From: TMED14 sp964475135
GTDB taxonomy: Bacteria > Bacteroidota > Bacteroidia > Flavobacteriales > Schleiferiaceae
Direction of reading: 5' to 3'
NCBI GenBank assembly: GCA_964475135.1
Contig: CAYYWL010000019.1
Location: forward strand, 1 to 29,267
DNA length: 29,267 nucleotides
Positions 8,323 through 16,323 of the stretch are shown piece by piece; the stretch's first letter is position 1, and each line of letters opens with the position of its first letter. The notes below the pieces were generated by a model that was not told the DNA's origin, searched no databases, and saw only the letters and a program-made list of their open reading frames with translations. Both the position numbers and the translations under genes were made by a program.

Positions 8323-9155
8323 GACTTCGGAGCCTCTTTAATCCACACGTCCATTTGCGGAAAGGCGATGGTGATTCCGTTGGTGCGAAACGCCTCGTCA
8401 ATGGCAAACCGCAGGTCGGACTTCACAAATTCGATCAAAAAAAGTTGGGTCGAGTAGAAGTAGAGGCGAAAGACCAGCGCGCTCGACCCGAAGTCGCGAA
8501 ACTGCACCGAGGGCCCTGGGTCCTGAATCACGTCGGGGTTGGCCAGGCCGCACTCGAGCAGCACCTTTTCGACAAGCCGCGTATCGCTTCCGTAGGCGAC
8601 GCCCACCTCGATGTGAAAGCGCGAAGTCGTGGCTTGGTGGGCCCAGTTGATGACGCCCTGTCCCGTGAGGCGGCTGTTTGGAAGGATCACCGAAATTTCG
8701 TCCCGCGTCTTGATTTTGGTGGTCCGAAGGCCGACTTCGTGGACTTTTCCGACGATTCCGTCAACTTCAATGATGTCGCCAGCAGAGACGGATCGGTCGC
8801 TTAGCAGCACGATTCCCGAAATAAAATCCTTAAACGTGTCCTGTAGGCCGAGTCCCAGACCCACAAAAAGTGCGGTTGACGACGCGAGAATGACTGTGAT
8901 TTGGACTCCTACAAAGTCGAGCGTGAACAGTGCTGCAAGCGTCCACACCACATAGGTGATAATTTGGCCCAGGGCGTATGCGGAACCGCGCTCAATCCTC
9001 CTTCGCAGCACCGCACGATTTAACGCGGTGCGAATCAAAAAGGTGAGCAGGCGGGTAACCCCGAGGATGAAGAGTACCTGGCCGACCTCGTAGACGGTGA
9101 CGTCGAAGTTTTTGTAGGTAAGGATCTGGAACTCCAGCAGGTTTTGCAGCGTCAT
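8319..9155 (-). CDS. MscS-family mechanosensitive ion channel
   Basis: The 278-residue protein is a small MscS-type channel. It has three N-terminal hydrophobic segments, the pore-lining TM3 region (SSTALFVGLGLGLQDTFKDF), then the beta domain (LLSDRSVSAGDIIEVDG, VGLRTTKIKTRDEISVILPN) and a C-terminal alpha/beta domain. The length matches E. coli MscS (286 residues). Family role: opening under membrane tension to release solutes after osmotic downshock. It starts 11 nt after the ABC permease stop, and its stop overlaps the Ppx/GppA start by 4 nt. The protein ends QMDVWIKEAPKS. Confidence 0.95.
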   Translation of the reverse strand: MTLQNLLEFQILTYKNFDVTVYEVGQVLFILGVTRLLTFLIRTALNRAVLRRRIERGSAYALGQIITYVVWTLAALFTLDFVGVQITVILASSTALFVGLGLGLQDTFKDFISGIVLLSDRSVSAGDIIEVDGIVGKVHEVGLRTTKIKTRDEISVILPNSRLTGQGVINWAHQATTSRFHIEVGVAYGSDTRLVEKVLLECGLANPDVIQDPGPSVQFRDFGSSALVFRLYFYSTQLFLIEFVKSDLRFAIDEAFRTNGITIAFPQMDVWIKEAPKS

Positions 9156-9166
9156 GTTGGCCTAAG

Positions 9167-10486
9167 TTACGGCTTCATTCGGATCCACTTCCAGAGGTCG
9201 GCGTAGGTCGGTTTTTTACCGTAGCTCAGGATTCCGACGCGGTAAATGCGCCCGGCGATCCAAACGGTTCCCAAGAATCCGAGGACCATCAGCGACATGC
9301 TGGCAGCGACCTCGTACCAGGGTACTCCGAACGGAATCCGGATCATCATCGCAATCGGCGCCGAGAACGGAATCATCGACAGTGCCACGGCCAAAGGTCC
9401 GTGCGGATTTTCCATGATGCTCGTCGCGAGAATAAACGTAAGCACCAGTGGAAGGGTCAGCGGAAGCATGAACTGCTGGGTGTCCGTCTCGCTGTCCACG
9501 GCCGCGCCCACGGCGGCAAAAAGCGCCCCGTAAAACAAGTAGCCCGACAAGAAGTAGAACACAAACATCCCAATCAGGGCGGGCAGGTTGAGGCTGTCGA
9601 GGGTGCCGAGGGCGGACTGGATTCCGCTCAATTCAGGCGCTGCTTGACCGGCCGCACTCAGGGCGGCCACTTGCTCGGGGTCGGGCGAAAGCAAGCCCAG
9701 CGCTCCGATGGCGGTCGAGGCAAGGGCGGTGAGCGAAATCCAGATTCCGAACTGCAAAAGCCCCACCGTGGCAATGCCCAGAATTTTGCCGAGCATGAGC
9801 TGTGCCGGCTTGACCGTGGTCACAAGAACCTCGACGATGCGCGAGGTTTTTTCTTCGATGACGCCGCGCATGATTTGGGCCGCGTACAAAAAGGTGAACA
9901 TGTAAATCAGAATGCCCGCAAAGAACCCGGCGGCGGTTTTGATTTCGGTTCCGGACGCTTCGCTGCCCTCGTCACTGAGTTCAAATGCTTGAACACTGGC
10001 CTCGGACTTGGCCTTGGTTACCACCGCGGGATCGACCCCAAAGTGGCGCAGTTTGCCCTCGTAGGCAAAGCGCTCGAGCAAACTCTCAAGCTCGCTGGCA
10101 ATACCAAGTGGTGCCGTTTCAAGCGTGTACAGTTTGGCGTTCTTGAGGCTGTATTCGGGGTCGTTGTTGACGGATTCGGGCACGTACAGCAGCCCGTCGA
10201 CGTCTTCACGGGTGCGTACGAGCTCCAAAGCCTGCTCTTCACTGACTTCTTTGGGGTCAAAGTAGGCCAAGTTTGCTCCGTCGACCTTGGGTGTGCCGGG
10301 CAGCACGTAGCTGTGGTCGACGACGATGAGGTTGAGGTCTTCGGATTCGCTCGACATTGCGATGAGGGCCGGAGCCAGCATCAGCCCCACAAACAGGACG
10401 GGGCCGAGCAGGGTCATGACCAAGAAGCTCTTTTTGCGAACGCGCGTGGTGATTTCGCGCTGGGCTACGAGTAAAAACGGTTTCAT
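9167..10486 (-). CDS. ABC-2 type exporter permease (NatB-like)
   Basis: This 439-residue membrane protein has one N-terminal membrane helix (FLVMTLLGPVLFVGLMLAPA), a large extracytoplasmic domain (about residues 45-180) and five to six clustered helices in the C-terminal half. That is the layout of ABC-2 permeases of the NatB group. The conserved loop RGVIEEKTSRIVEVLVTT follows the first helix of the second half. The protein ends in a basic cytoplasmic tail (SYGKKPTYADLWKWIRMKP). Its start overlaps the ATPase stop by 4 nt (ATGA), so the two form one exporter. NatAB exports sodium in Bacillus, but related pairs move other substrates, so the cargo is not assigned. Confidence 0.92.
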   Translation of the reverse strand: MKPFLLVAQREITTRVRKKSFLVMTLLGPVLFVGLMLAPALIAMSSESEDLNLIVVDHSYVLPGTPKVDGANLAYFDPKEVSEEQALELVRTREDVDGLLYVPESVNNDPEYSLKNAKLYTLETAPLGIASELESLLERFAYEGKLRHFGVDPAVVTKAKSEASVQAFELSDEGSEASGTEIKTAAGFFAGILIYMFTFLYAAQIMRGVIEEKTSRIVEVLVTTVKPAQLMLGKILGIATVGLLQFGIWISLTALASTAIGALGLLSPDPEQVAALSAAGQAAPELSGIQSALGTLDSLNLPALIGMFVFYFLSGYLFYGALFAAVGAAVDSETDTQQFMLPLTLPLVLTFILATSIMENPHGPLAVALSMIPFSAPIAMMIRIPFGVPWYEVAASMSLMVLGFLGTVWIAGRIYRVGILSYGKKPTYADLWKWIRMKP

Positions 10487-11394
10487 GCGCCTTGTACGGT
10501 TTGAACAAATAAATCGTGAATGCTGGGCACCACCTCTTCAAATTGGTAGACGTTGACCTGAGGGGCCAACGCGGCGAGCAGGCGCGACGCGCCGTCAATT
10601 TCGGCGCGGAACCGGGCCGCCACAATTCCTTGGGCCTCTCGACGGTGGTCGGTCAGCTCAGCACCCTCGGGGAGGTTGAGGCTGGTCGGGTCTTCGCTGC
10701 GGTAGCGCAGTACAAACTGCCCCGAGCGGTGGCGGTCCTTGAGCTCTTGAATGCTTCCGTGCAGTACGTTTTGGCCCTGGTTGACCAAAGCTATGTGGCT
10801 GCAGAGCTCTTCGACGCTCTCCATTCGGTGGGTCGAAAAGATCAGAGTGCGGCCTTCGCGGTTCAGGCGCAGCATTTCTTCGCGGATTAGTTGCGCGTTG
10901 ATGGGGTCAAATCCCGAGAAGGGTTCGTCAAAAATGAGCAGTTCGGGTTCGTGCAGTACGGTCGTGATGAACTGGACTTTTTGGGCCATTCCCTTAGATA
11001 GGTCGCTGACTTTTTTGTCCCACCAGCCCTGGAGTTCCCAGCGCTCAAACCATGCGCGAAGGCGCTGCTTGGCGTCTGCGGTTGAGAGTCCGCGCAGCTG
11101 TGCCAGGTACATGGCCTGTTCGCCCACCTTCATGCCTTTGTACAGGCCGCGCTCTTCGGGAAGGTAGCCGATGCGCTTCGTGGCGTCCGGTCCCAGCGGA
11201 GCACCAAAGAGCTCAATTCGGCCCTCGTCGGGCGCCAAAATGCGGTTGGCGATGCGGATGAAGGTGGTTTTGCCGGCCCCGTTGGGTCCGAGGAGGCCAA
11301 AAAGGCTGCCGTGCGGAATCTCCATGTCGAGGCCGCGAAGGGCGTGGTGCGACGCGTAGCGCTTGTGTAGGCCGGTGGCGGTGAGGGCGTTCAT
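10483..11394 (-). CDS. ABC transporter ATP-binding protein (NatA-like)
   Basis: The 303-residue nucleotide-binding subunit has Walker A GPNGAGKTT (36-44), the Q-loop region YLPEERGLYKGMKV, signature LSKGMAQK, Walker B LLIFDEPFSGFDP and the H-loop FSTHRMESVEEL. The Q-loop form and the C-terminal extra domain of about 80 residues (from FVLRYRSEDP on) are those of ABC-2 exporters partnered with NatB-like permeases. The gene starts 15 nt after the mfd stop, and its own stop overlaps the permease start. It powers the adjacent permease at the inner membrane. Confidence 0.95.
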   Translation of the reverse strand: MNALTATGLHKRYASHHALRGLDMEIPHGSLFGLLGPNGAGKTTFIRIANRILAPDEGRIELFGAPLGPDATKRIGYLPEERGLYKGMKVGEQAMYLAQLRGLSTADAKQRLRAWFERWELQGWWDKKVSDLSKGMAQKVQFITTVLHEPELLIFDEPFSGFDPINAQLIREEMLRLNREGRTLIFSTHRMESVEELCSHIALVNQGQNVLHGSIQELKDRHRSGQFVLRYRSEDPTSLNLPEGAELTDHRREAQGIVAARFRAEIDGASRLLAALAPQVNVYQFEEVVPSIHDLFVQTVQGA

Positions 11395-11402
11395 GCGAGT
11401 TA

Positions 11403-11430
11403 CTAGTTGCTAGTTGCTGGTTGCTGGTTG
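11403..11430. repeat. Four 7-bp tandem units (CTAGTTG/CTGGTTG) at the mfd 3' end
   Basis: The units CTAGTTG, CTAGTTG, CTGGTTG, CTGGTTG follow each other without spacers. Three lie within the mfd reading frame and encode its last residues (PATSN and the TAG stop); the fourth lies beyond the stop, before the ABC ATPase start. Similar CTAGTTG/CTAGTTT words occur in the extragenic elements near 19296, 26395 and 28906, so this may be a fragment of the same family. Confidence 0.75.
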
Positions 11431-14400
11431 GGGTTCAGACCAAGATGCTAAGAATCCGATGGCCTCGTCCACCGAGCGCACGGCGTCGACGAGAAGGTAG
11501 CTGCGTTGGTCTTTTTGCTTCATCTGAAAGCGCTGCGGATTCCGCTGCAGATCCCGCAAAAACTGACCCAAAACGTGCTCTGGAATCGAAAAGTCCGCAT
11601 CGTCCGGGAAGTAGGCCATCAGTTTGCCCATTTTGATGCGGATTTTTTCCATGCCCATGCTCTGGCCGAGCCAGCGTATGTGCAGCGAGCGCAGCAAGTT
11701 GTCCGCGGCCGCCGGCAGGGCTCCGAAGCGGTCGACCAAACCCAGGCGGTAGGCATCGAGCGCCTCGGGGCCGGGCAGGGCGTCGAGCTCGCGGTAAATG
11801 CGAAGCCGTTCCTCGACCGAATTGACGTAGGAGTCGGGCAGCAGCAGTTCCCAGTCCGTGTCAAGCTGGCACTCGCGGGTTTGCGACCAACCGCCGCGCT
11901 GGTCCTCGTAGAGGTCCTTGAACTCGGACTGCTTGAGCTCTTCGACCGCTTCGGCAAGGAGCTTTTGGTAGGTTTCAAAGCCCAAGTCGTTGATAAATCC
12001 GGACTGTTCGGCGCCCAAAAGGTCGCCTGCGCCGCGGATTTCGAGGTCGCGCAGCGCAATTTTGAATCCGGAACCCAGGTCGCTAAACTGTTCAAGCGCT
12101 TGCAAACGTTTGCGAGCTTCTTCGGGCAGCCCGCCCAGCGGGGGCGACACGAGGTAGCAAAACGCCTTGCGGTTGCTGCGGCCCACCCGTCCGCGCATTT
12201 GGTGCAGGTCACTGAGGCCGAACATGTGCGCGTCCAAGATGACGATGGTATTGGCGTTGGGCACGTCCAACCCGTTTTCGACGATGGTGGTGCTCACAAG
12301 GACGTCGAAGCGCTGCTCCATGAATCCCACGATCAAGTCCTCCATTTCGTGGCCGTTCATTTGGCCGTGGCCGGTTGCGATTCGAGCATCCGGAACCAGT
12401 CGCTGCAGCATTCCCGCCACCTCGCTCAGGTTTTGGATGCGGTTGTTGATCACGTAGACTTGCCCGCCCCGGCTGATTTCGTAGCTGATGGCATCCCGCA
12501 GACGCTCTTCGTTGAACCCAATCAGGTAGGTGTCCACCGGCTGGCGGTTGGGGGGCGGAGTCGTCATGACGCTCAAGTCGCGCGCCGACATGAGCGAGAA
12601 CTGCAGGGTGCGCGGAATCGGCGTGGCCGACAGCGTCAGCGTGTCAATGTTCGCTTTAAACGTTTTGAGCTTGTCTTTTGCGTTGACGCCGAACTTTTGC
12701 TCTTCGTCGATGATCATCAGCCCGAGGTTCTTGAACTTCAGGTCTTTGCCCAGGATTCGGTGGGTGCCGATCAAAATATCGATCTTGCCTTCCTCGAGGT
12801 CCTGCAGCACCGCCTTGGTCTCTTTGGCCGTTCGCGACCGGTTGAGGTAGTCGACCCGCGCGGGCAGTCCGTCCAAACGTTTACTAAACGTGCGAAAGTG
12901 CTGAAACGCCAGCAACGTCGTCGGAACCAGCACCGCCACCTGCTTGCTGTCAGCAACGGCCTTGAAGGCGGCACGCACCGCGATTTCAGTCTTGCCAAAG
13001 CCCACGTCGCCGCAAATCAGGCGGTCCATGGGGATCGGCGATTCCATGTCGGCCTTGACGTCGGCCGTGGACTTCATTTGGTCGGGTGTGTCTTCGTAGG
13101 CAAACGAAGCCTCGAGCTCGTGCTGCAGGTAGCTGTCGGGGCTGAATGCAAAACCTTTGGCTTCGCGCCGCTTCGCATACAGCTTGATCAGGTCAAACGC
13201 AACCTCTTTGACGCGGCGCTTGGTCTTGCTCTTGGCGTTTTGCCAGGCTGGTGACCCCAACTTGCTGAGCGAAGGCTCGGTGCCCTCTTTGGTGGCGTAG
13301 GGCGCAATTTTGTGCAGGCTGTGAATGCTCACATAAAGCACGTCGCTGTCGCGGTAAACCAGCTTGATGGCCTCTTGCTTGACGCCGCCGACATCGATTT
13401 TTTGAAGGCCGCCGAACTTACCGATTCCGTGGTCGATGTGCGCCACAAAATCACCCACTTGAAGTGCGTTAAGCTCTTTAAGCGTGAGCGCTTGGGCCTG
13501 CTCGTGCTGGTCCCGAATCGTAAAGCGCTGGTAGCGCTCAAACAGGTCGTGGTCGACGTAGGCGACGAGGCCGGCTTCGGGATCTTCCCAGCCGCGGTGT
13601 AGGGCTCCGTCGATCCAGTTCACCTCGAGCCCCTCGTTCAGGTCGTGCAAAATGGCTTTGAGGCGCTCGCGCTGGCTCTCTTGGCCGCACATAATCCACA
13701 GCGCGCGTCCGGAGTGACGGTGGCCGTCAAGGGTTTGGGCGAGCAGGTCGAACTTCTTGGCAAAGGCGGGCTGGGCCAGGGTCTGCCACGAGGCGGAATC
13801 GCTCGGGACCCCATCCACCGCAATGCCCCGTCCGGCCAGCTCGCGGTCCCACTCGGCTCCGCGCACATAAAGCTCGTGGGGCTCGAGGCGGCGCACCACG
13901 CTGTGCAGTCCGACAAATGCCTCTTCGGCCAGGCGGTAGACGCGGTCGAGCTTTTCGAGCGCCACATCGGGCCGTTCGACCCACACCAGTGCCTTGGGGC
14001 CGGCGTAGGCCGTTAGCGTCTCGCGCCGCTCGGTGCTCGACTTGTCTTCGACGTTCGGAACCAGCGTCATGCGGTCCACCCGCTGCAGCGTCAGCTGGTC
14101 GACGACGTCAAACGTGCGGATGCTCTCGACTTCGGAGCCAAAAAATTCCAGGCGGTGCGGCTCGGGGTGGGCGAACGAGAACACGTCGACGATTCCGCCC
14201 CGAACCGAGAACTGGCCGGGCTTTTCGACAAAATCCACGCGCTCAAAGTGCAGCTCAAAGAGGTACTCGTTCAAAAAGCCCACGTCGAGGCGGGCGCCCA
14301 CTGCAACTTCCATGCTCCGGGCATCGAGCTGGCCCCTGGTGATGACCTTTTCGGCGATGGCCTCGGGGTAGGTGACCACCACCACCGGTTGGGTTCCGCG

Positions 14401-14748
14401 AAGCCGGTCCAGGACCTCGGCCCGAAGCCCGATGTTGGCGTTGTCGGTCTGGTCGCGGTCGGCGTAGGGGCGGCGGTAGGAATCCGGAAAAAACAGCGCC
14501 GATCCCGCGGGAAGCAGTTTTTCGAGGTCGTTAAAAAAGTAAGCGGCCTCTTCTTTGTCGCTGCGCAGCACAATGAGGGTCTGCTTGAGTTCGGTTAGGG
14601 CCGACGCAGCCACTAGAGCGGGCAGCGATCCCGCGGCCCCCGAAAGGGCTACGCGCTCGCCCTGCTGCGCGGTGGCCCAGCGGCGAAGAAACTCGTTGAG
14701 GCGGCGATCGCCGCGGTAAAGGCTTAGGAGTGAATTAGGTACGGCCAC
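11410..14748 (-). CDS. mfd: Transcription-repair coupling factor Mfd
   Basis: The 1112-residue length is normal for Mfd. The UvrB-homology module fills roughly the first third (RSDKEEAAYFFNDLEKLLPA; FFPDSYRRPY; SVRGGIVDVFSF; FFGSEVESIRTFD). A CarD-like RNA polymerase interaction domain follows (LNALQVGDFVAHIDHGIGKF). Then come the RecG-like translocase motifs: Walker A GDVGFGKTE, LVPTTLLAFQHFRTF, DEEQKFG, SATPIPRTLQFSL, TTIVENGLDVPNANTI and QMRGRVGRSNRKAFCYL. The protein ends with the TRCF C-terminal domain. It removes stalled RNA polymerase at lesions and recruits UvrA. The start is GTG, 8 nt after the fbp stop; no better ATG fits the N-terminal pattern. The last residues are encoded by a 7-bp tandem repeat. 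Confidence 0.98.
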   Translation of the reverse strand: MAVPNSLLSLYRGDRRLNEFLRRWATAQQGERVALSGAAGSLPALVAASALTELKQTLIVLRSDKEEAAYFFNDLEKLLPAGSALFFPDSYRRPYADRDQTDNANIGLRAEVLDRLRGTQPVVVVTYPEAIAEKVITRGQLDARSMEVAVGARLDVGFLNEYLFELHFERVDFVEKPGQFSVRGGIVDVFSFAHPEPHRLEFFGSEVESIRTFDVVDQLTLQRVDRMTLVPNVEDKSSTERRETLTAYAGPKALVWVERPDVALEKLDRVYRLAEEAFVGLHSVVRRLEPHELYVRGAEWDRELAGRGIAVDGVPSDSASWQTLAQPAFAKKFDLLAQTLDGHRHSGRALWIMCGQESQRERLKAILHDLNEGLEVNWIDGALHRGWEDPEAGLVAYVDHDLFERYQRFTIRDQHEQAQALTLKELNALQVGDFVAHIDHGIGKFGGLQKIDVGGVKQEAIKLVYRDSDVLYVSIHSLHKIAPYATKEGTEPSLSKLGSPAWQNAKSKTKRRVKEVAFDLIKLYAKRREAKGFAFSPDSYLQHELEASFAYEDTPDQMKSTADVKADMESPIPMDRLICGDVGFGKTEIAVRAAFKAVADSKQVAVLVPTTLLAFQHFRTFSKRLDGLPARVDYLNRSRTAKETKAVLQDLEEGKIDILIGTHRILGKDLKFKNLGLMIIDEEQKFGVNAKDKLKTFKANIDTLTLSATPIPRTLQFSLMSARDLSVMTTPPPNRQPVDTYLIGFNEERLRDAISYEISRGGQVYVINNRIQNLSEVAGMLQRLVPDARIATGHGQMNGHEMEDLIVGFMEQRFDVLVSTTIVENGLDVPNANTIVILDAHMFGLSDLHQMRGRVGRSNRKAFCYLVSPPLGGLPEEARKRLQALEQFSDLGSGFKIALRDLEIRGAGDLLGAEQSGFINDLGFETYQKLLAEAVEELKQSEFKDLYEDQRGGWSQTRECQLDTDWELLLPDSYVNSVEERLRIYRELDALPGPEALDAYRLGLVDRFGALPAAADNLLRSLHIRWLGQSMGMEKIRIKMGKLMAYFPDDADFSIPEHVLGQFLRDLQRNPQRFQMKQKDQRSYLLVDAVRSVDEAIGFLASWSEPQPATSN

Positions 14749-14756
14749 AAATAGCT

Positions 14757-15764
14757 TCAGCCGCGAAGAAATCCCTCGGCTTCGAGGACCATCGCGGTGG
14801 AGCCGGCAAAGTACGGCACCCTTTGGTGAAGTTCTTCAGGCTGGATGTCCAAAATACGTTCGAATCCGTCGGTGGCCCGCCCGCCCGCCTGCTCGGCGAT
14901 AAAGGCGAGCGGATTGCACTCGTACAGCAAGCGCAGCTTGCCTTTGGGGCTCTTGGTTCCGGTGGGGTAGATGTAGATTCCGCCCTTGAGCATGTTGCGG
15001 TGAAAATCGCTCACCAGCGACCCGATGTAGCGCGACGTGTAGGGGCGGTCCGAGGCCGGATCCAGCTCTTGGCAGTACTTGATGTAGCGCTTGACTCCGT
15101 CAGGAAAGTGCACGTAGTTGCCCTCGTTGATCGAGTAAATCACGCCGCGTTCGGGCATGCGAATGTTTTCGTGGCTGAGCAAAAAGGTTCCGAGCGAAGG
15201 ATCAAGCGTAAAACCGTGCACGCCGTGTCCCGTGGTGTAGACCAAAATGGTCGACGAACCGTAGATGACGTAGCCCGCGGCGACCTGGGCGCTGCCCGGT
15301 TGCAGAAAGTCCTCGAGCTGCACAGGTGTTCCGACGGGCGTGACCCGGCGGTAAATGCTAAAAATGGTTCCGATCGAAACGTTGACGTCGACGTTGCTCG
15401 ATCCGTCCAAGGGGTCCATGGCCACGATGTACTTGGCGTTGGCGTGAATGGGGTCGGTAAAGGCGATGAAGTCTTCGAGCTCTTCAGAGGCTACGCCTGC
15501 TACTTCACCGCGTTGGCGCAAGGCCTTGATGAACACGTCGTTGGCGTACACGTCGAGCTTCATCTGCCGCTCACCCTGCACGTTGTCGGCGTCGGTGGCG
15601 CCCAGAATATCGGCGATTCCGGCTTTGTTGATTTCGCGGTTGACGACTTTGGCGGCCAGGCGAATGGCCGAAAGAAGGGCGGTTAGCTCCCCTTTGGCGT
15701 AGGGGAACATTTCTTGGTTTTCGACCAAGTACTCGCCCAGCGTAATAGCGCGTGCTGCACTCAT
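14757..15764 (-). CDS. fbp: Class I fructose-1,6-bisphosphatase
   Basis: The 335-residue enzyme dephosphorylates fructose 1,6-bisphosphate in gluconeogenesis. The metal/phosphate site is clear in MDPLDGSSNVDVNVSIGTIF (DPLDGSSN at 117-124). Further class I motifs are YSINEGNYVHFP, the GGIYIYPTGTKSPKGKLRLL stretch, ECNPLAFIAEQAGGRATDG and the C-terminal VPYFAGSTAMV. The frame stays open upstream to 16007, but that extension is antisense to the divergent acetyltransferase. The ATG at 15764 gives the usual class I N terminus (MSAARAITLGEYL), so I use it. A TATCTTTA motif lies 23 nt upstream. It is the first gene of the minus-strand block running down to 6254. Confidence 0.97.
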   Translation of the reverse strand: MSAARAITLGEYLVENQEMFPYAKGELTALLSAIRLAAKVVNREINKAGIADILGATDADNVQGERQMKLDVYANDVFIKALRQRGEVAGVASEELEDFIAFTDPIHANAKYIVAMDPLDGSSNVDVNVSIGTIFSIYRRVTPVGTPVQLEDFLQPGSAQVAAGYVIYGSSTILVYTTGHGVHGFTLDPSLGTFLLSHENIRMPERGVIYSINEGNYVHFPDGVKRYIKYCQELDPASDRPYTSRYIGSLVSDFHRNMLKGGIYIYPTGTKSPKGKLRLLYECNPLAFIAEQAGGRATDGFERILDIQPEELHQRVPYFAGSTAMVLEAEGFLRG

Positions 15765-15787
15765 AGCGTGGTTATCAAGGGTTGCGG

Positions 15788-15795
15788 TAAAGATA
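15788..15795 (-). promoter_or_regulatory. Putative -7 element of the fbp-mfd unit (TATCTTTA)
   Basis: On the minus strand TATCTTTA ends 23 nt before the fbp ATG and differs from TAnnTTTG only in the last base. It lies in the 79-bp divergent region shared with the acetyltransferase gene. No clear -33 TTG is seen. Confidence 0.4.
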
Positions 15796-15807
15796 GCGGA
15801 ATCGCTG

Positions 15808-15815
15808 TACTTTCG
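15808..15815 (+). promoter_or_regulatory. Putative -7 element of the GNAT-aspartokinase unit (TACTTTCG)
   Basis: TACTTTCG lies 28 nt before the ATG at 15844. A TTG at 15782-15784 is 23 nt upstream, a long spacing for a -33 element. Confidence 0.4.
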
Positions 15816-15843
15816 CCGTGTGGAGGCCCATTCCGTGGAAATT

Positions 15844-16323
15844 ATGATTCGCAAAGCCACTGCGGCCGACGTGCCTGCGGTGCTCGGACTCGTGCGCATT
15901 TTGGCGGAATTTGAACGCGCCCCGCACGAAGTCACCCTTACCGAAGCCCAGATGGGGGCCGACCTTGAGTCCGGCCATTTTGACGCCTGGATGGCCTGGA
16001 ACCCCACCGGCGAGGCCGTTGGGCTGGTGCTCTGCCACCGCCGCTACTCGACCTGGAAGGGGCTGACGGCCCACCTCGAAGACCTGGTGGTGCTCGAGTC
16101 CTACCGCGGTCGCGGCCTCGGCCGCCGCCTGCTCGAGGTTGCCGTTGCTTGGGCGCAATCCATTGGTGCCCAGCGCCTTCACTGGGAGGTCCTCGACTGG
16201 AACCAGCCCGCAATCGACTTTTACGAGGGCCTCGGGGCTGATCTTAATCGCGACTGGGTTCCGTGCCGCTTGGCCGGGGACTCGCTCGCCCAATTCACCT
16301 TTCGCTACCCCCGTTTGCTTTGA
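15844..16323 (+). CDS. GNAT-family N-acetyltransferase, SSAT-like (diamine/thialysine type)
   Basis: The 159-residue protein is a single GNAT domain: MIRKATAADVPAVLGLVRIL at the N terminus, the acetyl-CoA loop RGRGLG (88-93), and the C-terminal WEVLDWNQPAIDFYEGLGA typical of the spermidine/spermine acetyltransferase-like subgroup. Such enzymes acetylate polyamines, thialysine or similar amines; the substrate is uncertain here. I prefer the ATG at 15844 to an in-frame GTG at 15820, because family N termini begin at MIRKA and the GTG is only 4 nt from the putative promoter element. The stop overlaps the aspartokinase TTG start. The gene is divergent from fbp. Confidence 0.92.
   Translation: MIRKATAADVPAVLGLVRILAEFERAPHEVTLTEAQMGADLESGHFDAWMAWNPTGEAVGLVLCHRRYSTWKGLTAHLEDLVVLESYRGRGLGRRLLEVAVAWAQSIGAQRLHWEVLDWNQPAIDFYEGLGADLNRDWVPCRLAGDSLAQFTFRYPRLL

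Noticed and set aside
9401..10474. 357-codon plus-strand frame opposite the ABC permease
   Set aside because: It is a shadow of the permease gene with biased composition and no domain.
11506..13254. Long plus-strand open frame (582 codons) opposite mfd
   Set aside because: It is the antisense shadow of a well-supported mfd gene in GC-rich DNA; the product is His/Val/Gln-rich with no recognisable domain.
15765..16007. N-terminal extension of fbp to 16007
   Set aside because: It would overlap the divergent acetyltransferase and gives no family-like sequence; the class I N terminus begins at 15764.
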